A stretch of 30,671 nucleotides of DNA from an uncultured Clostridia bacterium (GCA_947178015.1 CAMWWW010000002.1:1-30671); one strand, 5' to 3'; positions 1 to 8,823 are shown, numbered from the stretch's first letter. A program made the numbers and translations. The notes: generated by a model not told the origin, from the letters alone.

Positions 1-1
1 T

Positions 2-124
2 CACGAGCTTACTGTCCGCTACGTTTTTCACTAAGCGAGAGCGGGGTGACGGAGGGCTATAGGCGATTCTCTGCGCGGACCTTTCTCAAAAATGATTTAC
101 GATTCGCCTTTACAAAAACTCGTG
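2..124. repeat. Structured inverted-repeat segment, unexplained
   Basis: This segment has two nested imperfect inverted repeats. The outer pair is CACGAG at 2-7 with CTCGTG at 119-124. The inner pair is AGGCGATTC at 61-69 with GATTCGCCT at 109-117, 8 of 9 positions paired. It is more GC-rich than the AT-rich flank that follows, and no convincing reading frame uses it. It could be a dispersed palindromic element, a small structured RNA or the tail of an upstream transcript. The window edge may cut it, so the boundaries are approximate. Confidence 0.3.
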
Positions 125-185
125 CTTTTTGTTGGATTTTTTTGTTTTTTGTTTGATGAGGGTTGTTTTGCAGAGGAAATATGTC

Positions 186-214
186 TTTATCATGGGAAAT
201 TTTTGTGCTATAAT
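186..214 (+). promoter_or_regulatory. Extended -10 promoter for map
   Basis: A perfect TATAAT lies at 209-214, preceded by TG plus one base at 206-208, which makes an extended -10 element. The -35 at 186-191 (TTTATC) is weak, as is common when an extended -10 is present. Transcription would start near 221, about 30 bases before the map start codon. A GGGAG ribosome binding site at 234-238 lies 12 bases from the ATG, slightly farther than usual. Confidence 0.55.
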
Positions 215-250
215 AGATAGAAGCGAATAGAATGGGAGATTTAGAAAACA

Positions 251-1120
251 ATGAAGCTTGGTAGAAATGATGCGTGCTGGTGTAAGAGCGGCAGAAAGTA
301 TAAGAGCTGCCATTTGGGCTTTGATGAGCGGTTGGCGGTTCTTGCGTCGGAGGGGAAGATGGTGCCTACGCATGACATGATTAAGAATAAAGAACAGATT
401 GCGGGGATCAGGGAGGCAGGAAAGCTGAATACGGAGATATTAGACATGATCTCGGAGTATGTGAGGGAAGGAGTCTCCACCGGGGAGATCGATAGACGTA
501 TCCATGAATATACGATCGCGCATGGTGGAATACCGGCTCCGCTGGGTTTTGAGGGGTATCCAAAAAGTGTGTGCACGTCCATAGATGATGTGGTGTGTCA
601 TGGAATTCCTGATGATCGTAGAATCTTGCAGTCGGGTGAGATAGTGAATGTGGATGTCACTACGATATTAAATGGTTATTATGGAGATGCTTCCCGCATG
701 TATTGCATCGGTGAAGTGTCGGAGGAGAAGCGTCGGCTGGTGAGGGTGGCGAAGGAGTGCTTGGATCGAGGGCTTGCTGCGGTGAAACCATGGGGGTATC
801 TGGGTGATGTGGGTTATGCGATCCATACTCATGCACAGGAGAATGGATACACTATTGTGGTGGAGATAGGTGGTCACGGTGTGGGGATTGATTTTCACGA
901 GGAGCCTTGGGTAAGCCATATTGGACAGCCGGGCACGGATATGGTGCTGGTGCCGGGCATGATTTTTACGATTGAGCCTATGGTAAATATGGGGCTTGCG
1001 GATGTTTGGCAGGATGAGGATGACGGCTGGACGGTTCACACGGAGGATGGACTGCCGTCTGCTCAGTGGGAGTACACGGTTTTGGTGACAGAGCAGGGAA
1101 GCGAGATATTAACTAGGTAG
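251..1120 (+). CDS. map: Type I methionine aminopeptidase with N-terminal SEC-C zinc motif
   Basis: This enzyme removes the initiator methionine from new proteins in the cytosol. The 289-residue protein has the five metal ligands of the MetAP family at D135, D146, H209, E242 and E274. The additional active-site histidine is H117 in a CHGIP block. Residues 1-21 form an extra SEC-C-like motif (C9, C11, C20, H21), a short zinc-binding tail also found on SecA. A housekeeping MetAP is usually about 250 residues, so the extension accounts for the extra length. The gene has its own extended -10 promoter and ends 37 bases before the sulfatase. I see no functional link to the glycan locus. SEC-C-bearing type I MetAPs are known in Clostridia, where they often occur beside a shorter paralogue. 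The assignment is firm; the role of the SEC-C tail is inferred. Confidence 0.95.
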   Translation: MKLGRNDACWCKSGRKYKSCHLGFDERLAVLASEGKMVPTHDMIKNKEQIAGIREAGKLNTEILDMISEYVREGVSTGEIDRRIHEYTIAHGGIPAPLGFEGYPKSVCTSIDDVVCHGIPDDRRILQSGEIVNVDVTTILNGYYGDASRMYCIGEVSEEKRRLVRVAKECLDRGLAAVKPWGYLGDVGYAIHTHAQENGYTIVVEIGGHGVGIDFHEEPWVSHIGQPGTDMVLVPGMIFTIEPMVNMGLADVWQDEDDGWTVHTEDGLPSAQWEYTVLVTEQGSEILTR

Positions 1121-1157
1121 TTGGTTGGAAATGAAAGAAGTGGATAGAGGGATGGGC

Positions 1158-2504
1158 ATGAGTGATAGAAGACCAAATGTAGTTGTTTTTTTTACAGATC
1201 AGCAGCGTTTTGATACTACAGGAGTGCATGGAAATCCATGTGGTTTGACACCGAATTTTGACCGTGTGGCGATGGAGGGCACCCATGCAAAGCTGGCTTT
1301 TACGCCGCAGCCGGTGTGCGGTCCGGCGCGAGGGGTGCTTCAGACGGGGAAGTATGCGACTTGTGTGGGCACTTACCGCAATGCGGTGGTGCTTCCAAAG
1401 GAGCATAAGACCATGGCGCACTATTTTAATGAGAATGGATATTATACGGGATATATTGGAAAGTGGCATCTTGGTTCTACCAGACATGCGGTTCCGAAGG
1501 AGGAGCGTGGGGAATATCAGTATTGGCTTGGAGCCAATGCATTGGAGGCAACCTCGCAGGCGTATGAGACGCTGGTGTACGATAATGAGGACAACCCGGT
1601 GCATCTGCCGGGTTATCGCGTAGATGCGCTGACGGATGCGGCGATTCGTTTTATGGATCAGAACAAAGATAAGCTGTTCTTTTTGTTTTTGTCATTTTTG
1701 GAACCGCATTTTCAAAACAGCAATGACAGCTTTCCTGCACCAGATGTCTATGCAAATCAACCGGCTGGTTATATGCCTCCGGATCTGGGAGCTTTGGGCG
1801 GCACAAGCTGGCAGCATCTGCCGGGCTACTATGGTATGGTAAGACGGTTAGATGAGGCGTTTGGGCGGGTTTTGGATGCGCTAAAAAGCTTGCATTTATC
1901 GGAGGATACGATTGTATTATTTACCACGGATCATGGAAATCATTTTAAGACAAGAAATGCAGAATACAAGCGTTCCTGCCATGAAAGCTCGATTCGGATA
2001 CCGATGGCATTTACGGGAGGTCCGTTTACCGGAGGGGGCTGTTTGAGGGAGATGGTGAGTCTTGTAGACATTGCGCCTACGCTGCTGGATGCATGTCAGA
2101 TTCCAGTTCCTGAGGATATGCAGGGTCATTCGATCCTTCCTTTGCTGGGCGGCAGGAAGACCGATTGGGATCAGGAGATTTTTGTGCAGATCAGTGAGGT
2201 TCAGGTTGGGCGTGCTATCCGCACAAAGCGATGGAAGTATTCGGTGGAGGCGTTGGACAAGGATCCGATTCGGGATTCTTGTTCTGATACTTATACGGAA
2301 ACCTTCCTATATGATCTGGAGCATGATCCCTATGAGCTACATAATCTGATCCATTCGGAGGCGCACAGGGAGGTTTGCCATATACTAGCCGCAAAATTAA
2401 AAGCGAGGATGGTGAGAGCAGGCGAGAAAGAGCCAGTGATTCTGGAAGCAGAAAAGAAGCCGGAAGGGCAGCTAAAAGTATTTGAGGGGGAAGAGGAGCT
2501 GTAG
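1158..2504 (+). CDS. S1-family sulfatase, no signal peptide (likely cytoplasmic)
   Basis: This is a hydrolase of sulfate esters, probably on a sugar. The 448-residue protein opens with RPNVVVFFTDQQR, where D14 and Q15 belong to the metal site. C54 lies in CGPAR, which fits the C-x-P/A-x-R motif whose cysteine is converted to formylglycine. GKWHLG follows, and D258-H259 form the later metal-binding TTDHG block. I chose ATG 1158 because AGAGGG at 1146-1151 sits 6 bases upstream; TTG 1125 and ATG 1131 lack a comparable site. There is no signal peptide, so the substrate would have to be imported. Its stop lies 16 bases before the AraC-type regulator, suggesting cotranscription. The maturation enzyme (anSME) is not in the window. 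The exact S1 subfamily and the sulfated sugar cannot be told from sequence alone. Confidence 0.9.
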   Translation: MSDRRPNVVVFFTDQQRFDTTGVHGNPCGLTPNFDRVAMEGTHAKLAFTPQPVCGPARGVLQTGKYATCVGTYRNAVVLPKEHKTMAHYFNENGYYTGYIGKWHLGSTRHAVPKEERGEYQYWLGANALEATSQAYETLVYDNEDNPVHLPGYRVDALTDAAIRFMDQNKDKLFFLFLSFLEPHFQNSNDSFPAPDVYANQPAGYMPPDLGALGGTSWQHLPGYYGMVRRLDEAFGRVLDALKSLHLSEDTIVLFTTDHGNHFKTRNAEYKRSCHESSIRIPMAFTGGPFTGGGCLREMVSLVDIAPTLLDACQIPVPEDMQGHSILPLLGGRKTDWDQEIFVQISEVQVGRAIRTKRWKYSVEALDKDPIRDSCSDTYTETFLYDLEHDPYELHNLIHSEAHREVCHILAAKLKARMVRAGEKEPVILEAEKKPEGQLKVFEGEEEL

Positions 2505-2520
2505 AAGGAGAGAAACGGCT

Positions 2521-4866
2521 GTGATTGATAGAAATGAAAGGCGACATAACCAATATAGGCATAGAATCTTTGTGATAATGATACTGGCGGCTGTGCTGCC
2601 TATTTTGATACTTGGTATCTATTCTTACCATACGTATGTGTCAGGGCTGATACAGAGAAAAAATCTGACCATGCAGACGACGTTAAATCAGGTTAAGAAT
2701 AAGATGGAAAATGTATTAAATAATATAAAGCAATATTATGCAGAAGTTGAATATAAAGATGAGGTGAAGGATCTCATTGATGCGGCAGACTTGAATTATC
2801 GTCATTATACTCGCCTGAGAAATGGAATTGAAGTATTAAGCGGTCCTGTGTATTTGAGGGAGTATATCAATAGTTATATTTTTATCAACAAAGCGGATAA
2901 TTGGGTGATCAGCACCACTGGTATGTATCATTATGATGAGATGGAGAATGTAAAGGAAATTGAGAGTCTTCTTGATTGGCAGCAGGATGGGAGGATGCAG
3001 TGCGTCTGGATCAACCGAATGGGACAGCCGCGTCCTGCTGTGCTGCCGGCAGGAAGAAATGTGATATTGTCAGGTTATTTGATGGCGCTGTCCTTGCCCA
3101 TGCTTTCGTGGAGCGAGAAATGCCAGCTTTTGGTTAATCTAAATGATCTGAAATTGCAGAATCTTCTGACAGAAGATCTGATGGATATGGATGTGTCGGT
3201 GATCGACACAAGAGGGAAGCTTTTTTATGCCAGCAATGAGGAGCTGGGAGATTTCTGTACAAGCCATATTGCAGAGCTGGAGACCATGAGAGAATATAAC
3301 AATGTTCGTCTTTCGGATGGTACTAGGCACTGTCTGGCGATCTCTAATGCCACCACAAATGGGCTGATCTATATAGTAAGCTATAATATAAATACGGTAC
3401 AAAAGGGAGCGGGACAGATTATTTATATGGCGCTTCTTTTGTTATCGGTTTCTGTTCTGGTTTTGATTTTTGTGACGATGGGGACACGGATTATCTACGA
3501 GCCAGTGCGCAGGATGATGGAACAGTTTCATGGCGTACTTAAGGATTCTCGGCCGGGACAGGATGAATTTAGCTGGCTGACAGAAGGATTTCATGAGCTG
3601 GTAGAGAATAAAGAGATGCTGGAGAGGCTGGTGGAGGAACAGAAGGAGCAGTTGGTAGAGCTGTTTTTGAGACGCATAATCCAAGGTAAGCTGACACAAG
3701 AGCAGATGAACAGGGATATGGAGCGGTTTAATCTGTGCAGAAAGGCAAATTATATCGTTCTTTGCATGGGTCTTGTGCAGAAGGAGCATAAATTGGATTC
3801 GGTAGAGCGGGATGCATTGTGTTTTTCTGTTGTAGAGCACATGCCGATGGAGATATGCGAAGAGCTTTTGGTAAAACCTATGATAAAGCAGAAGGTGATA
3901 TTTTTTATTCTTGTTGCAGAGACTGCAGAGGATATGGAGCGGAGAGCAGAAGAGCTTTATTTGAGAGTGGGCAGGTATGCAGGGGATTCGTACGGTTGCC
4001 AGCTTCACTGTGGTGTCAGCCGAAGTTTTAATGAGATATCATACCTGCGAACAGCTTTTAACGAGAGCGTGGAGGCGCTCAAGAACAGTGAGAGCTTAAA
4101 ATCTTATGAGAATCATGGGGATTTAATGCAGACAGGGCTTGCAAGCAGCATTAGTTTTTATTCCGATTTTAGTAAAAATGAACAGCCGATTCCTCAATAT
4201 GATCTATTTATTGAGCAGGAGATGCGAAAGGCAGTGGATAACTGTGAGCAGGAGAGAGCGTTTCGGATGGTTGATCAGTTTGTCGACGGCATGATGGCGA
4301 AAGGAGTGACAAGGCAGGATAGGTATTTCTTTTTATACCGGTTTTTGGTGGCGATTCTTCACTCAGCCTCTGACGCGGGGCCATCTGTCAATCAGATTTT
4401 TGACAGAGAAGAGGAGAATCCGTTCTTAAGCCTTGATTCTATATTAGATCCAGAGAGTATTAAGGAATTTTATAAGAAGCAGATTATTGAGCCGATTATC
4501 AGCTATCTAACCCAATATAGAAGAAGTCATTCGGTGGATATTATGGAGCAGGTACTTCGTCTTGTGGAGGAAGCAGGCGGAGATATCACGCTTGCCGAGT
4601 GTGCAGAGCAGCTTAATTATCATCCAAGCTATATCTGGCGAGTGCTGAAGACAGAGAAAAATATGACTTTTACAGATTTTGTGGCGATTGAGAAGTTGGA
4701 GCTGGCAAAGGATATGCTATTGCAGACTACATTGTCGGTGGCAGAGATTGCGCAGAGGCTTCATTATACAAATACACAGAATTTTATTCTTTTCTTTAAT
4801 AAACATGAAGGAATAACGCCGGGAAAGTATCGGCAGGAGCATAAGAAAGCAGCTAAAATGGAATAA
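2521..4866 (+). CDS. Membrane-anchored AraC-family transcriptional regulator (YesS-like)
   Basis: This is a one-component transmembrane sugar regulator of 781 residues. A first membrane segment lies at about residues 16-37. It is followed by an external sensor region of roughly 260 residues, a second membrane segment near 299-322, and a long cytoplasmic linker. A C-terminal AraC-type double helix-turn-helix occupies about 676-775, with the typical ending FNKHEGITPGKYRQ. This architecture matches B. subtilis YesS and related regulators next to LplB/YtcP/YtcQ transporters. The start is GTG 2521 with AGGAG at 2506-2510; the next in-frame ATG (2578) would fall inside the first membrane segment. 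A strong terminator follows, so the transporter genes downstream form a separate transcript. It probably activates that transcript, and the 10-bp direct repeat at 5015-5069 is the best candidate binding site. Confidence 0.9.
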   Translation: MIDRNERRHNQYRHRIFVIMILAAVLPILILGIYSYHTYVSGLIQRKNLTMQTTLNQVKNKMENVLNNIKQYYAEVEYKDEVKDLIDAADLNYRHYTRLRNGIEVLSGPVYLREYINSYIFINKADNWVISTTGMYHYDEMENVKEIESLLDWQQDGRMQCVWINRMGQPRPAVLPAGRNVILSGYLMALSLPMLSWSEKCQLLVNLNDLKLQNLLTEDLMDMDVSVIDTRGKLFYASNEELGDFCTSHIAELETMREYNNVRLSDGTRHCLAISNATTNGLIYIVSYNINTVQKGAGQIIYMALLLLSVSVLVLIFVTMGTRIIYEPVRRMMEQFHGVLKDSRPGQDEFSWLTEGFHELVENKEMLERLVEEQKEQLVELFLRRIIQGKLTQEQMNRDMERFNLCRKANYIVLCMGLVQKEHKLDSVERDALCFSVVEHMPMEICEELLVKPMIKQKVIFFILVAETAEDMERRAEELYLRVGRYAGDSYGCQLHCGVSRSFNEISYLRTAFNESVEALKNSESLKSYENHGDLMQTGLASSISFYSDFSKNEQPIPQYDLFIEQEMRKAVDNCEQERAFRMVDQFVDGMMAKGVTRQDRYFFLYRFLVAILHSASDAGPSVNQIFDREEENPFLSLDSILDPESIKEFYKKQIIEPIISYLTQYRRSHSVDIMEQVLRLVEEAGGDITLAECAEQLNYHPSYIWRVLKTEKNMTFTDFVAIEKLELAKDMLLQTTLSVAEIAQRLHYTNTQNFILFFNKHEGITPGKYRQEHKKAAKME

Positions 4867-4950
4867 TCATGGCTAAAAAACATAGAAAGATTTGGATAAT
4901 CCCAAAATTTCCCAGATAATTTTTGTATAGAAAAAGATTATTTATTCAAA

Positions 4951-4988
4951 ACACCTGATATTTATCTAATAATATCAGGTGTTTTTTT
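4951..4988 (+). terminator. Rho-independent terminator after the regulator gene
   Basis: A perfect 12-bp stem pairs ACACCTGATATT at 4951-4962 with AATATCAGGTGT at 4971-4982. The loop has 8 bases, and a run of T residues follows from 4982 to 4988. It separates the sulfatase-regulator transcript from the transporter operon. The rest of the 352-base gap to the permease holds the promoter and direct repeats listed separately. I see no small gene in it. Confidence 0.9.
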
Positions 4989-5014
4989 ATTTTGTTCTTC
5001 CTATTAGACATGAA

Positions 5015-5069
5015 AAAATCGCAAGAAATGGATTATTGAAAAATTATTTTGCAAATGGTAAAATCGCAA
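5015..5069 (+). promoter_or_regulatory. Candidate AraC-regulator operator: 10-bp direct repeat
   Basis: The ten-base sequence AAAATCGCAA occurs at 5015-5024 and again at 5060-5069, with starts 45 bases apart. The first copy lies upstream of the -35 element and the second overlaps the -10 element. Direct repeats around a promoter are the typical target of AraC-family activators, and the gene of such a regulator lies just upstream. The assignment to that regulator is inferred. Confidence 0.45.
5036..5064 (+). promoter_or_regulatory. Promoter of the transporter operon
   Basis: TTGAAA at 5036-5041 and TAAAAT at 5059-5064 are separated by exactly 17 bases. TG at 5056-5057 gives an extended -10. 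Transcription would start near 5071, leaving a leader of about 150 bases before the first permease start at 5219. I see no strong hairpin in that leader. Confidence 0.65.
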
Positions 5070-5218
5070 CATAAACACAGGAAAATAAGAATCAGAATTG
5101 TGCATTTTTCATAAAAGACTTATGTACAGTAAAGAGTATGTGAAATCTGTGGTAGCTGTTTTGCTTAGATGCCTATGGATTTTGACCTGTGTAATATGTG
5201 GAAGAGGGAGGATTACAT

Positions 5219-6160
5219 ATGGCAAAAAATGCACAACCAGCGACTATCGGAAAAAAAGGAAGTCTCTGGAAACAGATCTACCAGCAGAGAGGACTGTACC
5301 TGCTTCTGCTACCGGGACTTATTTATCTGATTGTATTTAAGTATTTCCCAATGTTCGGCGTTATTATTGCATTCCAGAACTTTAGTCCATTCTTGGGATT
5401 TTTTAAAAGTCCGTGGGTAGGATTTGAGCAGTTTCGTCTGTTTTTTGCAGGAAATGATTTTTGGGTGCTGATGAGAAATACATTGGGTATCTCTTTACTA
5501 AATCTTTTGTTCTATTTTCCAGCCCCCATTATTCTGGCGCTGTTTTTGAATGAGATCAAATGTTCGTGGTATAAGAGATTTGCACAGACCTTAGTGTATA
5601 TTCCACACTTCATTTCCTTCGTTATCGTGGCGAGTTTGTCCTATACCTTATTCAACGTGAATGATGGTATTATTCATGAGATTTTGCAAGCCATTACAGG
5701 CAAGAGCATTGATATTCTGTCAAAGCCAAAATATTTCTGGGGATTGATTGTTGGGCAGAGTATCTGGAAAGAGTGCGGATATGGAACCATCGTATTCCTC
5801 GCTGCACTGTCTGGCGTAGATGTACAGCTTTATGAGGCTGCAAAGGTGGACGGAGCTGGAAGATGGAGACTGATGTGGCATGTGACACTTCCTGCTATCA
5901 AGAGTACCATCGTGATTATGCTGATTATGAGGGTTGGTTCTATTCTAAATACCGGATATGACCAGATTTTCCTTATGAGAAACTCCATTAACGTGTCAAG
6001 AGCAGAAGTTATTGATACCTATGTGTATATGAGAGGTGTATCAGGAGGGCAGTATTCCTATTCGACGGCAGTAGGTCTGTTTAAGTCGATTGTGGGAATG
6101 ATCATGGTAATATCTGCAGACCGCTTAGCGAAGAAGATGGGCGAGTCAGGATTGTATTAA
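5219..6160 (+). CDS. ABC sugar transporter permease, LplB/YteP-like
   Basis: This is the first integral membrane subunit of an oligosaccharide importer. The 313-residue protein starts with a short basic cytoplasmic tail and a first membrane helix around YLLLLPGLIYLIVF. It carries the permease EAA loop (EAAKVDGAGRWRLMWHVTLP), which contacts the ATPase. Family members LplB and YteP work with YtcP and YtcQ types and import pectin-derived or other complex oligosaccharides. ATG 5219 was chosen because GGGAGG at 5206-5211 lies 7 bases upstream; upstream in-frame starts have no such site. The second permease follows after 24 bases. No ATP-binding subunit is encoded in the window, consistent with use of a shared MsmX-type ATPase encoded elsewhere. 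Confidence 0.93.
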   Translation: MAKNAQPATIGKKGSLWKQIYQQRGLYLLLLPGLIYLIVFKYFPMFGVIIAFQNFSPFLGFFKSPWVGFEQFRLFFAGNDFWVLMRNTLGISLLNLLFYFPAPIILALFLNEIKCSWYKRFAQTLVYIPHFISFVIVASLSYTLFNVNDGIIHEILQAITGKSIDILSKPKYFWGLIVGQSIWKECGYGTIVFLAALSGVDVQLYEAAKVDGAGRWRLMWHVTLPAIKSTIVIMLIMRVGSILNTGYDQIFLMRNSINVSRAEVIDTYVYMRGVSGGQYSYSTAVGLFKSIVGMIMVISADRLAKKMGESGLY

Positions 6161-6184
6161 TAGAATAGAAAGGAGGACTTTCTT

Positions 6185-7090
6185 ATGGCAGCAGCTAATT
6201 CAAAGAATAAAATCAAGAGAAGTGTGGGAGATCAGATTGTACAGGTTCTTATTTATGTGTTTGTCGGATTGTTCGCTGTGTCCACAGTGCTTCCATTCTT
6301 GTACGTAGTGGCGGGCTCCTTTGCGACGGAGCGGGAGCTGACCCAGAGAGCATTTTTCGTAATTCCGCATGAGTTTTCACTCAATGCATATCGGTATATT
6401 ATCAATGACGGAGCGATTTTCAGAGGGCTTAAGAATTCTCTGTTTGTGACAATTGTAGGTACTTTGGTAAATATGGCGTTTACCACAACCTTTGCTTATC
6501 CATTATCCAGAAAGTATTTAAAGGGCAGAAATTTCTTTATGAATATGGTTATCGTTACAATGCTCTTTTCTGGCGGTATGATTCCGGGCTATTTGTTGAT
6601 CAGCAACCTTGGAATGTTAGACAGCTATTCTGCGTTGATCATTCCGGGAGCAATCAGTGTATTTAATATGGTTATTGTAAAGAACTTTTTCCAAGAGATC
6701 CCTGCGGAGCTTGAGGAGGCAGCAAAAATTGACGGATGTTCCGATATTGGAATATTCTTCAAGATTATTCTTCCGCTGTCTAAGCCGGTGTTAGCTTCTA
6801 TTTCTCTGTTCTACGCAGTAGGACACTGGAATGATTACTTTAGTGCAATGTTATATATTCGTGATCCAAATAAAGAGGTAGTACAGATCGCGTTAAGACG
6901 AATCGTATTGTTGGCAGGCGGAGCAAATCCTGATGGCTCTCCGATAGATTTTGGTGATTTGGGAGCGCCGCCGGAGAAGGCGGTAAAGATGGCGGCAACT
7001 GTGGTTTCCACCGTGCCGATTCTGGTAGTATATCCGTTTGTTCAGAAATACTTTACGCAAGGTGTTATGGTTGGAGCCGTAAAAGGTTAA
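6185..7090 (+). CDS. ABC sugar transporter permease, LplC/YtcP-like
   Basis: This is the second membrane subunit of the importer, 301 residues. The first membrane helix follows an N-terminal cytoplasmic tail (near VLIYVFVGLFAVSTVLPFLY). The EAA loop reads EEAAKIDGCSDIGIFFKIIL, followed by the conserved LSKPVLASI. The C-terminal QKYFTQGVMVGAVKG is a hallmark of the YtcP/LplC group. AAAGGAGG just upstream of the ATG is a strong ribosome binding site. It forms a heterodimer with the preceding permease, and the solute-binding lipoprotein gene follows 37 bases later. The substrate is inferred from neighbouring enzymes, not from the permease itself. Confidence 0.94.
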   Translation: MAAANSKNKIKRSVGDQIVQVLIYVFVGLFAVSTVLPFLYVVAGSFATERELTQRAFFVIPHEFSLNAYRYIINDGAIFRGLKNSLFVTIVGTLVNMAFTTTFAYPLSRKYLKGRNFFMNMVIVTMLFSGGMIPGYLLISNLGMLDSYSALIIPGAISVFNMVIVKNFFQEIPAELEEAAKIDGCSDIGIFFKIILPLSKPVLASISLFYAVGHWNDYFSAMLYIRDPNKEVVQIALRRIVLLAGGANPDGSPIDFGDLGAPPEKAVKMAATVVSTVPILVVYPFVQKYFTQGVMVGAVKG

Positions 7091-7127
7091 AACATATAGT
7101 TTATGAAAACTAAGGGAGGTAAAAACT

Positions 7128-8753
7128 ATGAAAAAAAGTAAGAAATTTACTGCATTAATGCTGACTGCAGCAATGGCGGCAGGATCACTGGCAGGCTGTG
7201 GGGGAAGTCCAAGCACCACGCCGACAACAGCGGCAAATAATTCCACGACAGCCGCAAACAATAACAATACAACAACACCAGCAGATAGCAATAAACCTGC
7301 TGAGATGCCGAAGATAACATTTCAGGCGATCGATCATCAGGGAGGTTTCTTCTCTGCCGGAAATGCAGAAGGCCATGAGGAAGTATTACAGAAAGTGAAA
7401 GACTATACAGGAATTGATATTGAGTACATTCCTGTTGCAAATGATAGCTTAGAGGAGATCGTAGGTGTTACACTTTTGGATACCAAGAATCTTCCTATGA
7501 TTATGACATGGGGCGGAAATCTTAATGCTACCATTATCAGTGCTGCAAAAGCAGGCGCTTTCTGGAATCTGGAGGATTACATTTTTGATGAGACAAAGTA
7601 TCCAAACCTTTCAAAAGCAAACAGGGATGTATTGAAGCAGGTGACAGTAGATGGACATATTATCGGTTTGTATCGTGCAAGACCGATCGGAAGAAATGGC
7701 TTTGGCTACCGCAAGGATTGGGCAGATAAGCTTGGATTAAGCGCACCTGAGACAGTGGAGGATATTTATAATATGGCGAAGGCTTTCACAGAGCAGGACC
7801 CGGACGGCGACGGACAGAAGAATACCTATGGTCTTTGCCTGTGTAAGTATACTGGACCGATCGATATTATCCAGACATGGTTTGGCGCAGGCAATGCTTG
7901 GGTGGAGAGAGATGGCAAGCTGATTCCTTCTCATATGACAGATGAGTACTGGGAAGCAGTAAATTATGTAAAGAGAATGTATGACGAAGGTCTTGTATAT
8001 TCAGACTGGGCAATCCGTGACACCAATACATGGGCAGACGGCGTAAAGAACGGTGAGTGCGGCATGATGTTAGACGTGCTTGATAGCTCCAGAAGAATCT
8101 GGGATTACTTTGTAAACAATAATATTCCTGCTGTAAACGGCGATGAGATAGCTTCCATGGGATTTGTCGGCGCAATCGCAAAGGAGAAGGGCGGACAGCC
8201 TACCATCACGGCTACCACAGGTATGAATGGATTCTTTATGATTACCAAGGGCGCAAAGACAGAGGCTGACTTAGAGGCATGTTTGACTTACCTTGACAAG
8301 ATGTGCGATGATGAGATGATGACTCTGGCAGATCACGGCTTAGAGGGAATTGGCTATGAGATGCAGGATGGTTATCTTGTAGATATTAACACAGATTGGA
8401 CACCAGCTCAGAAGCCTCATACTGGATTGAATCAGACCGTATGCTATATTCCTGAGCAGGCAGCTAGAAATCCTCAGGTTAAGAAGAACGAGCGTACTAT
8501 TCTTGAAGAGCAGATTAAGGCAGATAATGTAAACTATGCAGTATTTAACCCAGCATCAGGATATCTGGCAGGTTCCGACACATATGCGCTGAATGGTGCT
8601 ACTTTGGATACCGCGCTGAAGGATGCAAGAACACAGTATATCTGCGGCGAGATCGATGAGGCAGGATTCCGCTCAGCGATGGATACATGGCTTGCACAGG
8701 GTGGACAGCAGATTATCGACGAGGTTAATGCATTGTATCAAGCAGATAAATAA
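7128..8753 (+). CDS. Extracellular solute-binding lipoprotein (YtcQ/LplA-like)
   Basis: This is the substrate receptor of the ABC importer, anchored outside the membrane. The 541-residue protein has a lysine-rich signal peptide and a lipobox LAGC with the lipidated cysteine at C24. A low-complexity Asn/Thr/Ala linker follows, then a family 1 solute-binding fold. The internal DPDGDGQKNTYG is the metal-binding loop common in YtcQ-type proteins that bind large oligosaccharides. GGGAGG precedes the ATG. The gene is the last of the transporter operon. Downstream lie a candidate promoter and a structured leader, so receptor and enzyme levels may be set separately. The length is typical for receptors of long glycans rather than simple sugars. 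Confidence 0.94.
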   Translation: MKKSKKFTALMLTAAMAAGSLAGCGGSPSTTPTTAANNSTTAANNNNTTTPADSNKPAEMPKITFQAIDHQGGFFSAGNAEGHEEVLQKVKDYTGIDIEYIPVANDSLEEIVGVTLLDTKNLPMIMTWGGNLNATIISAAKAGAFWNLEDYIFDETKYPNLSKANRDVLKQVTVDGHIIGLYRARPIGRNGFGYRKDWADKLGLSAPETVEDIYNMAKAFTEQDPDGDGQKNTYGLCLCKYTGPIDIIQTWFGAGNAWVERDGKLIPSHMTDEYWEAVNYVKRMYDEGLVYSDWAIRDTNTWADGVKNGECGMMLDVLDSSRRIWDYFVNNNIPAVNGDEIASMGFVGAIAKEKGGQPTITATTGMNGFFMITKGAKTEADLEACLTYLDKMCDDEMMTLADHGLEGIGYEMQDGYLVDINTDWTPAQKPHTGLNQTVCYIPEQAARNPQVKKNERTILEEQIKADNVNYAVFNPASGYLAGSDTYALNGATLDTALKDARTQYICGEIDEAGFRSAMDTWLAQGGQQIIDEVNALYQADK

Positions 8754-8794
8754 ACATAAGATAAAGAAATACCACAAAATACCAAGATAATACA

Positions 8795-8823
8795 TTGTAC
8801 ATTCGGGTAAGATACAATAAAAT
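8795..8823 (+). promoter_or_regulatory. Candidate internal promoter before the enzyme genes
   Basis: TTGTAC at 8795-8800 and TAAAAT at 8818-8823 are spaced by 17 bases. Transcription would start near 8830, just before the structured leader at 8836. If active, it would give the enzyme genes a start separate from the transporter promoter at 5036. Confidence 0.4.

Noticed and set aside
5098..5340. An 80-codon + strand frame overlapping the start of the first permease
   Set aside because: It overlaps the permease in another frame, lacks a ribosome binding site and has no recognisable domain.
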